Assembly: GCF_014200605.1 (NCBI RefSeq)
Contig: NZ_JACHCE010000008.1
Span: forward strand, 186,001-250,000
Length of the DNA stretch: 64,000 nucleotides
Reading direction: 5' to 3'
Origin: Pedobacter cryoconitis
Lineage (GTDB): Bacteria; Bacteroidota; Bacteroidia; Sphingobacteriales; Sphingobacteriaceae
Position 1 is the first letter of the stretch. The number at the start of each line of letters is the position of its first letter. Of this stretch, positions 51,703 through 59,641 are shown piece after piece. Made by a program: the position numbers and the translations under genes. A model generated the notes under the pieces. That model was given only the letters and a program-made list of their open reading frames with translations, was not told the DNA's origin and searched no databases.

Positions 51703-52920
51703 ATGAAATATATTTACGGAGTCTATTGTTTTTTGATGTTATGCCTTTTCATACAGGGCTGTACAAAAGATGATACTGAATTTAAGTCCTATCTTAAAGA
51801 TGGGGAGATTGTTTATCCTGGCCGTGTTTCACCAGTGATTACAAAACCAGGGAATTTCAGGACCGCATTATGGTGGAACCCCAGTCCGGACCCGAGTGTG
51901 ACCAGATATGTGGTTTACTGGAATAATAAGACAGATTCTGTGGTGGTTAATGCCACAAGTCACCGGCCGCAGGATACCATTAAAGCGACTATCCCAAATT
52001 TAAAGGAGTATACTTATTCTTTTATCATTTACTCTTACGATCAGCAGGGGCGTAAATCAATACCTGTAGAAGCCAATAATGTAAGGGTCTTTGGGTCGCT
52101 TTATCAGGCTGGTTTGCTCAACAGGCCTTATAATGCGACGAACCCTTATACTTTAAATGATAACGGTTCATTGACATTGAATTTTAATAGCCCGGATACG
52201 ATTAATATCAATACCGTAATTAAGTATACGAATACTACCGGGGCTTCAGCCGAGCGAATGCTGAAGCCCGAAAGTTCCTCTCTGGTATTGCCGGATTATA
52301 AGCCTGGCAGCACGATACAGTACAAATCTTCTTACATTCCCGGAAAGGGATCGCTGGATACTTTTACAGTATCTTCTTATTCGGTGTTTCCAAGAATTTA
52401 TAGTTATGTGCTGTGTGACAGGTTATTGTTTAAAGAGGTACATCTGAATAATGATGCGGGCACTTATGAATCCGCTACCAGCATCAGTAAACTTTGGGAT
52501 GGAAGTGTTGGGCCACAGGGATATCCGAATATTTTTCACAGCAATGGAAGCAGTGGAATGCCTCATACTATAACCTTTGATCTGGGTAAAATCTATGATA
52601 ATTTAGCGAGGATAGAGGAAACAGGCAGGGACTGCTGTAATAATCCGGATGATTTTGAAGTTTGGGGAATTGCTGATCTTACGGGGGCTGAAACAAATCT
52701 GCCGGCGAATAATCCAGGATGGAAAGACGAGTCCCAGGCTAAAGGATGGGTTTTATTGAAAGAGGTAATCCGTACGGATGATGGTAAAAATGCGGTAATT
52801 GCAGAGCTGAATAATAATGAGAAACCAATTCGGTATATCCGGATAAGAATTAAACATGTAACTACCGGTGATGGTAATTACAGTAATATGAGTGAAATCA
52901 GGTTTTGGAATAAACAATAA
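51703..52920 (+). CDS. DUF4998-type surface lipoprotein
   Basis: A 405-residue lipoprotein (Cys20 in FIQGCTKD). The N-terminal DUF4998 domain reads DGEIVYPGRVSPVITKPGNFRTALWWNPSPDPSVTRYVVYWN and a second Fn3-like stretch follows. The C-terminal third (about 260-405) is discoidin-like: ISKLWDGSVGPQGYPNIFHSN, ITFDLGKIYDNLARIE and RYIRIRIKHVT. It probably binds carbohydrate on the cell surface. As the last gene of the SusCD operon, it is followed by a strong terminator 24 bp later. Confidence 0.87.
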   Translation: MKYIYGVYCFLMLCLFIQGCTKDDTEFKSYLKDGEIVYPGRVSPVITKPGNFRTALWWNPSPDPSVTRYVVYWNNKTDSVVVNATSHRPQDTIKATIPNLKEYTYSFIIYSYDQQGRKSIPVEANNVRVFGSLYQAGLLNRPYNATNPYTLNDNGSLTLNFNSPDTININTVIKYTNTTGASAERMLKPESSSLVLPDYKPGSTIQYKSSYIPGKGSLDTFTVSSYSVFPRIYSYVLCDRLLFKEVHLNNDAGTYESATSISKLWDGSVGPQGYPNIFHSNGSSGMPHTITFDLGKIYDNLARIEETGRDCCNNPDDFEVWGIADLTGAETNLPANNPGWKDESQAKGWVLLKEVIRTDDGKNAVIAELNNNEKPIRYIRIRIKHVTTGDGNYSNMSEIRFWNKQ

Positions 52921-52943
52921 TTGGAATAAACAGTGAAATGCTG

Positions 52944-52986
52944 AATGGCTCTTTTTAATGATTGATTAAAAGGAGCCATTTTTTAT
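52944..52986 (+). terminator. Terminator of the SusCD operon
   Basis: AATGGCTCTTTTTAAT (52944-52959) pairs with ATTAAAAGGAGCCATT (52965-52980) over 16 bp with one G-T wobble and a 5-nt loop, followed by TTTTTTAT. It is a classic intrinsic terminator, usable in both directions. Confidence 0.88.
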
Positions 52987-53009
52987 ACTATCATTTATTG
53001 AAAAACAGG

Positions 53010-53567
53010 TTAAACCCGAATCTCATTTGTTGAGGTTTGTAATCTTTGTAGCATCACTTGTCCTTCTTCCCAGAATTCCAGATTTGAGTCAGAATTGATA
53101 TGACCTTTTGAACCAATATTTATAAACTCACCTCCCCATTTTTCTGCAAAATATTGAGCTCTTTCCAAACTCACATAAGGGTCATTTTCACTTGCTGCTA
53201 TAATTGATGGAAATTTCAGTTTGGTTACTGGCATTGGTGCAAAACCTCTCACAACCTCAGGAGTATGTAAAGGGGAATCAACGTCGGCAGGGGCTACCAG
53301 TAAAGCCCCCTTTATATTGGAGTTATTGTATTTCTCAGACCAGTGCGCAACTAATGAAGTTCCAAGACTGTGAGCGACAAGAATAATGGGGCAATTTAAG
53401 TCCTCTATAACTTCATTCAGGCTTTCCAGCCATTGATCAAGTTCCGGTTTATCCCAGTTTTGCTGCTGGAGCCTTACAAATTTATCATCGTCTTTTGACC
53501 AGAAGCTTTGCCAGTGGTTTTCTCCCGAACCGCCAAGTCCGGGAATGATCAGTATTTTTGTTTTCAT
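53010..53567 (-). CDS. RBBP9/YdeN-type serine hydrolase
   Basis: The frame is open from 53618, but the conserved start MKTKILIIPGLGGSGENHWQSFW begins at the ATG at 53567, giving 185 residues. The alpha/beta-hydrolase triad is visible: nucleophile Ser in LVAHSLGTSLVAHW, Asp in IAASENDPYVSLERA, and His in GSKGHINSDS. Family members hydrolyse small esters in the cytoplasm; physiological substrates are unknown. It converges with the SusCD operon at the terminator. Confidence 0.9.
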   Translation of the reverse strand: MKTKILIIPGLGGSGENHWQSFWSKDDDKFVRLQQQNWDKPELDQWLESLNEVIEDLNCPIILVAHSLGTSLVAHWSEKYNNSNIKGALLVAPADVDSPLHTPEVVRGFAPMPVTKLKFPSIIAASENDPYVSLERAQYFAEKWGGEFINIGSKGHINSDSNLEFWEEGQVMLQRLQTSTNEIRV

Positions 53568-53643
53568 TATCTTAATCTGGATCATGATTATCAAAGATAA
53601 ATGCAATTGTAGTATCAAAAGAGATTTGGTTGTTTTTTTATTA

Positions 53644-53651
53644 TATTTTTG
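53644..53651 (+). promoter_or_regulatory. Possible -7 promoter element
   Basis: TATTTTTG matches TAnnTTTG and lies 17 bp before the start of the 53669 gene. The nearest upstream TTTG (53625-53628) is only 15 bp away, so the -33 element is not convincing. Confidence 0.35.
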
Positions 53652-53668
53652 CAGCTAAACAATAAATT

Positions 53669-54016
53669 ATGGAAGCGAGCGAGTTAAGAATTGGGAATTA
53701 TACATTGGATCATGGTCATCCTGAACAAATACCATATGGGTCTGATATTGATTCGGCCGGAATGATGGAGCCAATTCCTTTAACAGAAGAGTGGGTGATT
53801 AAATTTGGTTTTGAGCGTTTTGAGTTTGAATATGAAGAAGGAAACGAAACTACTTTTGTTCTGGAGAAGAAGAATGGACACCAGTTTGTCTTAAATGAAA
53901 GTTTACAGCCTATGGATGGGGAGATTGCTATGCTAGACTATAAACTGCAATATGTTCACCAGATCCAGAACCTTTATTTTGCGCTGACTAACCAGGAGTT
54001 AACTATAGCATCATAA
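53669..54016 (+). CDS. Small conserved hypothetical protein
   Basis: A 115-residue cytoplasmic protein. It begins ASELRIGNYTLDHGHPEQI and contains EPIPLTEEWVIKFGFERFEFEYEEGN. The LRIGN and PIPLTEEW motifs recur in short proteins of Bacteroidota and their phages, as I recall, but no function is known to me. A candidate -7 element precedes it and the gene is transcribed alone. No signal peptide. Confidence 0.65.
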   Translation: MEASELRIGNYTLDHGHPEQIPYGSDIDSAGMMEPIPLTEEWVIKFGFERFEFEYEEGNETTFVLEKKNGHQFVLNESLQPMDGEIAMLDYKLQYVHQIQNLYFALTNQELTIAS

Positions 54017-54040
54017 ATAATCCTGAGTTTTAAATCTGTT

Positions 54041-54057
54041 AGGGCTTTTTTTGCCCT
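54041..54057. terminator. Weak hairpin between converging genes
   Basis: AGGGC and GCCCT form a 5-bp stem around a T7 loop, extending by a partial A-T pair. It lies at the 3' ends of the converging 53669-54016 and AraC genes. The stem is weak. Confidence 0.3.
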
Positions 54058-54902
54058 TATTTGATATGCTGTTTTCTATATTGTGATGGGGGGATCTTCG
54101 TCACAGTTTTGAACTGCTTGCTAAAATGCGCCCAGCTATTATAACCGCTGTCGTAACAAATATCTAAAACGGGCCGGTTTGTTTCTCTCAAAAGTTTACA
54201 GGCGTGCCCGATTCTGATCTCTTTAATAAAGTCAAAATAACTTTTCTTAATATTCCGTTTAAAGAAACGGCAAAATGCAGGAATGGACATTTTGGTAATA
54301 CCTGCAACCTCTTTTAAAGAGATCGGATCAAGAAAATGTTTAAAGGAATAGTCTATGATGGTTTCAATCACTGAATTTTCTTCTCCGCGGGTAACCGTAG
54401 CAAAAGCTGTTGTGATTACCTTTTGATCTGCTGATGTACTGATCTTTTGTAAACAGGTTAGCAATAGCTGAATCCTTTCGATACCCTCTGCATGTTCCAG
54501 CTGTCTGATCAAAAAGGCTATATCATTTGATAAGTCCCCCTGTAACTGGATACCTGTATTTTTACTATCTAATAACCTGGCTACATTTTTCATCTCCGGC
54601 AAGGCTAAAAATGCATCGCCCCAAAAGTCTCTCAGAAAATGAATAACAATCACACTGCCAATACTGTCTTTCTGTGATTTTCTAAACCAGTGCGGCACAT
54701 TTGTATCCATAAGAAATACGTCCCCTTCTTTATATTCTCCAATATAATCACCAATCAATGCAGTACCATTTCCTTCTGTAATCAGGATTAATTCACATTC
54801 CAGGTGCTTGTGCCAGGCTGTTTCAAAATCTGGTGTCTTGTAGGTACGGCATGCGAAAGAATAATGTTCTTCTACGTGGATTTTCTGAATAAGTGTTTTC
54901 AT
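54057..54902 (-). CDS. AraC-family regulator with cupin sensor
   Basis: A 281-residue regulator. The N-terminal cupin-like region (about 20-100, HKHLECELILITEGNGTALIGDYIGEYKEGDVFLMD) is a typical sugar-sensing pocket. The C-terminal AraC DNA-binding domain (about 180-280) has SLKEVAGITKMSIPAFCRFFKR and the second helix LDICYDSGYNSWAHFSKQFK. It is divergent from the GMC oxidoreductase operon, with a perfect 8-bp inverted repeat in the shared intergenic region. It is the most likely controller of that operon. Confidence 0.93.
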   Translation of the reverse strand: MKTLIQKIHVEEHYSFACRTYKTPDFETAWHKHLECELILITEGNGTALIGDYIGEYKEGDVFLMDTNVPHWFRKSQKDSIGSVIVIHFLRDFWGDAFLALPEMKNVARLLDSKNTGIQLQGDLSNDIAFLIRQLEHAEGIERIQLLLTCLQKISTSADQKVITTAFATVTRGEENSVIETIIDYSFKHFLDPISLKEVAGITKMSIPAFCRFFKRNIKKSYFDFIKEIRIGHACKLLRETNRPVLDICYDSGYNSWAHFSKQFKTVTKIPPSQYRKQHIK

Positions 54903-55038
54903 GAAATACGACAGGTATGCTATTCAACTGCTATTTGTACACAAAATAATCTTTTTACATCAGATAACTGATCAGATAGCATATTTTTTTCGATGAATAA
55001 CAGTTGAATGCAGGTTATCTAATTCTGTAGATTTAAAA

Positions 55039-55060
55039 CTAACGATTTCTTTATCGTTAG
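55039..55060. promoter_or_regulatory. Operator-like inverted repeat before the GMC operon
   Basis: CTAACGAT (55039-55046) and ATCGTTAG (55053-55060) are exact reverse complements around 6 nt in the araC-GMC intergenic region. A TAATTTTA close to the -7 consensus follows at 55063. An operator or a hairpin are both possible. Confidence 0.5.
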
Positions 55061-55124
55061 CATAATTTTATTGAACACTAACCAAATGTAACTTATATGA
55101 ATAAAATCTCAATACTGGCAGATT

Positions 55125-56804
55125 ATGGAAAATAATACATATGATGCGATTGTAGTCGGTTCTGGTATCAGCGGTGGCTGGGCAGCAAAGGAACTTTGTG
55201 AAAAAGGGTTAAAAGTGCTGATGTTAGAGCGTGGCGGGCCTTATGATCATATTAAAGATTATAAGACTGCCCGGAAAAATCCGTGGGAATTTGAACATCG
55301 GGGAAGAACAACCACCGAACAGAAAAAAAAATATCCTGTTATTCATCGGGGCTGGGCAGCTTCAGAAGCAGTCATGGATGGCTGGGCAAATGAAGAGGAT
55401 TGCCCTTATACAGAGATCAAGCCTTTTACCTGGTGGCGCAGTTACCGGATGGGTGGACGTTCTATTTTATGGGGCAGACAATCTTATCGCTGGAGTGATC
55501 TGGATTTCCAGGCTAATGAAAAAGATGGCATCGCTACAGCCTGGCCAATTGGTTATGCTGATCTCGCTCCATGGTATGACCATGTAGAAAAATTTGCAGG
55601 CATCAGTGGTTCTATAGAGAATATTGCGCATTTACCGGACGGACATTTTTTGCCTCCTATGGAATTGAATTGTGTAGAGAAGGATATGGCTGCAAGGATC
55701 AAAAAGCAATACGAAGAGAAGAGGCATTTAATCATTGGCAGAGTTGCAAACCTTACTGCCGAAATTCCCGGAAGAACAAAATGCCAGTTTAGAAACCGGT
55801 GCTGGGAAGGTTGTCCTTTTGGTGGTTACTTCAGTACGCAATCCTCTACTTTACCGGCGGCTATGAAAACAGGAAACCTGACTGTGAGGCCTTACTCTTT
55901 GGTAAAACAGGTTTTATATGATCAGAACACGAAAAAGGCAAAAGGCGTGGAGATTCTGGACACAGAAACTAATCAGACACATGAATTTAAAAGCAAGATT
56001 GTTTTTTTATGCGCTTCTACCTTAAATACTGCCTGGATCTTGTTCAACTCTGCAACGGATGTCTGGCCGGGCGGTTTAGGCAGCAGCAGCGGTGAATTAG
56101 GCCATAATGTAATGGATCATCATTATAATGTAGGTGCTTCGGGAACTGTAGAAGGTTATGAAGATCAATATGTATTTGGCAGGCGGGCTAATGGGTTTTA
56201 TATCCCAAGATTTGTAAACCTGGCTGGTGACAAAAGAGATTACCTGCGTGGCTTTGGTTATCAGGGAGGGGCCAGCAGAGAAGGCTGGGGAAGAGAAATT
56301 GCAGAACTGAATATTGGAGGTGACTTTAAAGATGCTTTGACTGAGCCTGGCCAGTGGACTATCGGGGCAACCGGATTTGGCGAAATCCTTCCTTACCATG
56401 AGAATAAAGTCTCGCTGGATAAAAATAAGAAAGATAAATGGGGCCTCCCAGTTCTGGCTATGGATGCGGAGCTGAAAGAAAATGAATTTAAGATGCGCAA
56501 AGATATGCAGGAAGAAATGAAGGCTATGTTTGAGGCATCAGGAATAAAAAACATAAATACCTGGGATAATGGCCATGCTTTAGGCCATGGTATCCATGAA
56601 ATGGGGACAGCCAGAATGGGCAAAGATCCGAAAACATCTGTTTTGAATAAATGGAACCAGGTTTGGGATTGTATGAATGTATTTGTGACAGATGGTGCTT
56701 GCATGACTTCATCGGCCTGCCAGAACCCTTCATTGACTTATATGGCTTTAACGGCCAGAGCGGTTGATTATGCGGTAAGCGAATTAAAGAAAAATAATAT
56801 TTAA
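55125..56804 (+). CDS. GMC-family oxidoreductase
   Basis: A 559-residue flavoprotein. The FAD-binding Rossmann motif is DAIVVGSGISGGWAAKELCEKGLKVLMLERG (about 7-37). RMGGRSILWGRQSYRW and the C-terminal GIHEMGTARMG and NPSLTYMALTARAVDYAV fit the gluconate/sorbose/fructose-dehydrogenase-like branch of GMC enzymes. No signal peptide, so export would need the partner subunit. The next gene (4 bp away) encodes a subunit-3-type partner. Such pairs oxidise sugars or polyols and pass electrons to a cytochrome, which is not encoded here. The substrate is inferred to be a sugar or glycoside. Confidence 0.93.
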   Translation: MENNTYDAIVVGSGISGGWAAKELCEKGLKVLMLERGGPYDHIKDYKTARKNPWEFEHRGRTTTEQKKKYPVIHRGWAASEAVMDGWANEEDCPYTEIKPFTWWRSYRMGGRSILWGRQSYRWSDLDFQANEKDGIATAWPIGYADLAPWYDHVEKFAGISGSIENIAHLPDGHFLPPMELNCVEKDMAARIKKQYEEKRHLIIGRVANLTAEIPGRTKCQFRNRCWEGCPFGGYFSTQSSTLPAAMKTGNLTVRPYSLVKQVLYDQNTKKAKGVEILDTETNQTHEFKSKIVFLCASTLNTAWILFNSATDVWPGGLGSSSGELGHNVMDHHYNVGASGTVEGYEDQYVFGRRANGFYIPRFVNLAGDKRDYLRGFGYQGGASREGWGREIAELNIGGDFKDALTEPGQWTIGATGFGEILPYHENKVSLDKNKKDKWGLPVLAMDAELKENEFKMRKDMQEEMKAMFEASGIKNINTWDNGHALGHGIHEMGTARMGKDPKTSVLNKWNQVWDCMNVFVTDGACMTSSACQNPSLTYMALTARAVDYAVSELKKNNI

Positions 56805-56808
56805 GCAG

Positions 56809-57381
56809 ATGGAAAGAAGAGAACTTTTAAAAATGATCGCGCTGCTTACCGGCGGGGTCATGATTGGGGGCAATGCTTTGCTGACTGGCTGTAGTCCTGA
56901 AAATGGAAAAATGAAAAGTAAGCTTGTTTTTAGCCCGCAGGATATTGATTTTTTGGATGAGGTAGCTGATACGATATTACCTGCCACTAAAAGTCCGGGG
57001 GCTAAAGCGGCCAAAGTTGGTTCGTGGATGACGGTGATGGTGAATGACTGTTATGAAGAAAAGGATCAGAAGATTTTTAAGGAGGGGATTGATCAGTTAA
57101 ATCAGGCCTGCGAGAAAATGTATGGTACTGCATTTATGAAAGCCAGCACCGTACAGCGTTTATCGTTATTGACGGCAATGGATAAAGAAGCCAAAGAATA
57201 TCAGTCCAAAAAGAATCATGATGCCCTGCCTGCGCACTACTTTACAATGATGAAGCAATTAACCCTTTTAGGGTATTTTACCTCAGAGATTGGCTGTACA
57301 AAAGCCCTGCGTTATATTGCTGTACCTGGCAGGTTTCAGGGGACTGTACCCTATAAAAAAGGCGATAAAGCCTGGGCTTAA
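56809..57381 (+). CDS. Gluconate 2-dehydrogenase subunit 3-like lipoprotein
   Basis: A 190-residue protein. Its leader has a twin Arg pair (MERRELLKMI) and a lipobox ending in Cys28 (LLTGC), suggesting Tat export and lipidation. The body matches the subunit 3 family: FSPQDIDFLDEVADTILPATKSPGAKAAKVGSWMTVMVNDCY and FTSEIGCTKALRYIAVPGRFQGTVP. In gluconate dehydrogenase this subunit escorts the flavoprotein across the membrane. It begins 4 bp after the GMC stop. The cytochrome c subunit is not encoded here. Confidence 0.9.
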   Translation: MERRELLKMIALLTGGVMIGGNALLTGCSPENGKMKSKLVFSPQDIDFLDEVADTILPATKSPGAKAAKVGSWMTVMVNDCYEEKDQKIFKEGIDQLNQACEKMYGTAFMKASTVQRLSLLTAMDKEAKEYQSKKNHDALPAHYFTMMKQLTLLGYFTSEIGCTKALRYIAVPGRFQGTVPYKKGDKAWA

Positions 57382-57405
57382 TATTTATTGATCTAAAATT
57401 AAATT

Positions 57406-58140
57406 ATGAAAAATCTATTGCTGTTCTTGTGTTTTTTTTCGGTACCGCTCCTGATGCGGGCTGGTTATGATCGTCCTGCATTACCGCGTATTCTGGTGTT
57501 TTCTAAGACACAGGGATTCAGGCATAGTTCTATCGCGGCTGGGAAAGCGGCCATCATGAAGTTGGGAAAGGAAAATGGTTTTCTGGTAGATACAACCGAA
57601 AATGCGGGTTATTTTACCAGTGATTCCTTAAAGAAATATGCTGCGGTTGTTTTTTTGCAAACCACGGGTGATATATTTAATGCGGATCAGAAAGCAGGTT
57701 TTGAAAAATATATTAAAGCCGGTGGTGGATTTGCCGGCGTTCATGCGGCTACCGATACAGAATATAACTGGCCCTGGTATGGTGGATTGGTTGGGGCTTA
57801 TTTTGTGAGCCATCCTAAACAACAGGTAGCTACCCTGAATGTAATAGACCGTTCGCATATCTCTACCAAACACCTCCCTGCGGTTTGGATACGCAAGGAC
57901 GAGTGGTATAATTTCAAAAACCTGAGTAAAGATATCAAAGTGCTGATCACGATTGATGAGAAGTCTTATACAGGAGGTATTAACGGTGAGCTGCATCCAA
58001 TGGCCTGGTATCATAATTATGAGGGTGGACGCTCATGGTATACAGAATTGGGACACACAGAAGAATCGTATACCGAAGAGAATTATCTTAAACACTTATT
58101 AGGCGGTATACGGTACGCTATGGGCAATTTAAAGAAATAG
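57406..58140 (+). CDS. ThuA-domain protein
   Basis: A 244-residue secreted protein (signal peptide about 1-19). ThuA signatures are FSKTQGFRHSSIAAGKAAI, GGGFAGVHAATDTEYNWPWYGGLVGAYFVSHP and the ending HPMAWYHNYEGGRSWYTELGHTEESY. ThuA of rhizobia takes part in trehalose catabolism via 3-ketodisaccharides, and ThuA-like proteins recur next to GMC or Gfo/Idh sugar oxidoreductases. Here it sits 24 bp after the subunit 3 gene and 3 bp before xylB, supporting a shared sugar-oxidising pathway. Confidence 0.92.
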   Translation: MKNLLLFLCFFSVPLLMRAGYDRPALPRILVFSKTQGFRHSSIAAGKAAIMKLGKENGFLVDTTENAGYFTSDSLKKYAAVVFLQTTGDIFNADQKAGFEKYIKAGGGFAGVHAATDTEYNWPWYGGLVGAYFVSHPKQQVATLNVIDRSHISTKHLPAVWIRKDEWYNFKNLSKDIKVLITIDEKSYTGGINGELHPMAWYHNYEGGRSWYTELGHTEESYTEENYLKHLLGGIRYAMGNLKK

Positions 58141-58143
58141 CAT

Positions 58144-59619
58144 ATGTATTTATTAGGTATTGATATAGGTACATCTTCTATCAAGGTTTCTGTGGTGGAT
58201 ATACAAAGCCAGAAACGGGTGGCTACTACGCAATATCCGGATGAAGAAGTGCAGATCAGATCTCTTCAGCCCGGATGGGCAGAACAGTCACCAGAAGACT
58301 GGTGGCAAAATACGATGAAAGCAATACTCCGTTTAAATGCAACATCGGGCTTTAATGTGCATGACATCGTAGCTATCGGCATTGCTTATCAGATGCACGG
58401 TCTGGTGGTTGTAGATAAAGAGCAGCAGGTGCTGCGTGATAGTATCATTTGGTGTGACAGCCGTGCAGTGGAACTGGGAGAAAATGCTTTTGATACTATA
58501 GGACAGGAAAAATGTTTACAGCATATGTTAAATTCCCCGGGAAATTTTACGGCTTCAAAACTGGCCTGGGTAAAGCAGAACGAACCTGAGCTTTATGAAA
58601 AAATTGATCAGGTAATGCTGCCGGGAGATTTTATCGCCATGAAATTTACAGGAGAGGTCACAACCAGTATTGCGGCTTTGTCTGAGGGGATGTTTTGGGA
58701 TTTCCGCGAACATGAACTGTCCGAAGAGGTAATGGGGTATTATGGTTTTGACCGGAAATTAATTCCGGAGATTAAACCCTTGTTCTCTGTACATGGATTG
58801 CTGAAAACTGATGTAGCGGTACTGTTAGGACTGCAGCCAGGGATTCCTGTTACTTATAAATCTGGTGATCAGCCTAACAATGCTTTGTCTTTAAATGTAA
58901 TCAGGCCGGGCGAAGTTGCTGCGACTGCCGGAACATCGGGAGTGATTTATGGGGTGAGTGATGCATTGACTTATGATACGCAATCAAGGGTGAATACTTT
59001 TGCTCATGTCACTTATTCTAAAACGCAGCAGCATACGGGTGTATTGTTATGCATCAACGGGACAGGGAGTATGTACCGTTGGGCAAAGCACAATTTTGCA
59101 CCTAATCTGTCTTATGCTGTATTGAATGATATGGCAGCTACAGCACCTATAGGAAGCAAGGGGTTGAAAGTGCTGCCTTTTGGCAATGGTGCAGAAAGGA
59201 TGCTGAATAATAAATATACTGGCGCACAGTTATTGGGAATTGACCTGAACCTGCATGGTCAGCCTGAAATATTCAGAGCGGTACAGGAGGGGATCGCCTT
59301 TGCTTTTCGTTATGGACTGGATATTATGCGTGAAAATGGAATGCAGCCCAAAGTGATCAGGGCCGGACTGACCAATTTGTTTTTAAGTGAAGTTTTTGCG
59401 CAGACGTTTGTCGATATCACAGGAATTCCTGTAGAGCTGTATGAAAGTGATGGCAGTGTTGGCGCTGCACTGGGGGCGGGTATTGGTGCTGGAATTTTCA
59501 AAAGCGCCGAAGAAGCATTTACAAGGCATGCGCTGATTAAGTACCTGGAGCCTAAAAATACGGAGGCTTATGAACCCATTTATGGGGAATGGAAAAATCT
59601 TTTAAATAATGCATTATAA
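58144..59619 (+). CDS. xylB: Xylulokinase
   Basis: A 491-residue FGGY-family kinase. The N-terminal phosphate-1 motif is GIDIGTSSIKVSVVDI, followed by PEDWWQN, WCDSRA and the C-terminal SDGSVGAALGAGIGAG. The family includes xylulokinase, gluconokinase and ribulokinase. Because the next gene encodes xylose isomerase, phosphorylation of D-xylulose to xylulose 5-phosphate with ATP is the best call. It starts 3 bp after the ThuA gene. Confidence 0.9.
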   Translation: MYLLGIDIGTSSIKVSVVDIQSQKRVATTQYPDEEVQIRSLQPGWAEQSPEDWWQNTMKAILRLNATSGFNVHDIVAIGIAYQMHGLVVVDKEQQVLRDSIIWCDSRAVELGENAFDTIGQEKCLQHMLNSPGNFTASKLAWVKQNEPELYEKIDQVMLPGDFIAMKFTGEVTTSIAALSEGMFWDFREHELSEEVMGYYGFDRKLIPEIKPLFSVHGLLKTDVAVLLGLQPGIPVTYKSGDQPNNALSLNVIRPGEVAATAGTSGVIYGVSDALTYDTQSRVNTFAHVTYSKTQQHTGVLLCINGTGSMYRWAKHNFAPNLSYAVLNDMAATAPIGSKGLKVLPFGNGAERMLNNKYTGAQLLGIDLNLHGQPEIFRAVQEGIAFAFRYGLDIMRENGMQPKVIRAGLTNLFLSEVFAQTFVDITGIPVELYESDGSVGAALGAGIGAGIFKSAEEAFTRHALIKYLEPKNTEAYEPIYGEWKNLLNNAL

Positions 59620-59641
59620 CTTGAATTAAAAACAGATCAAT

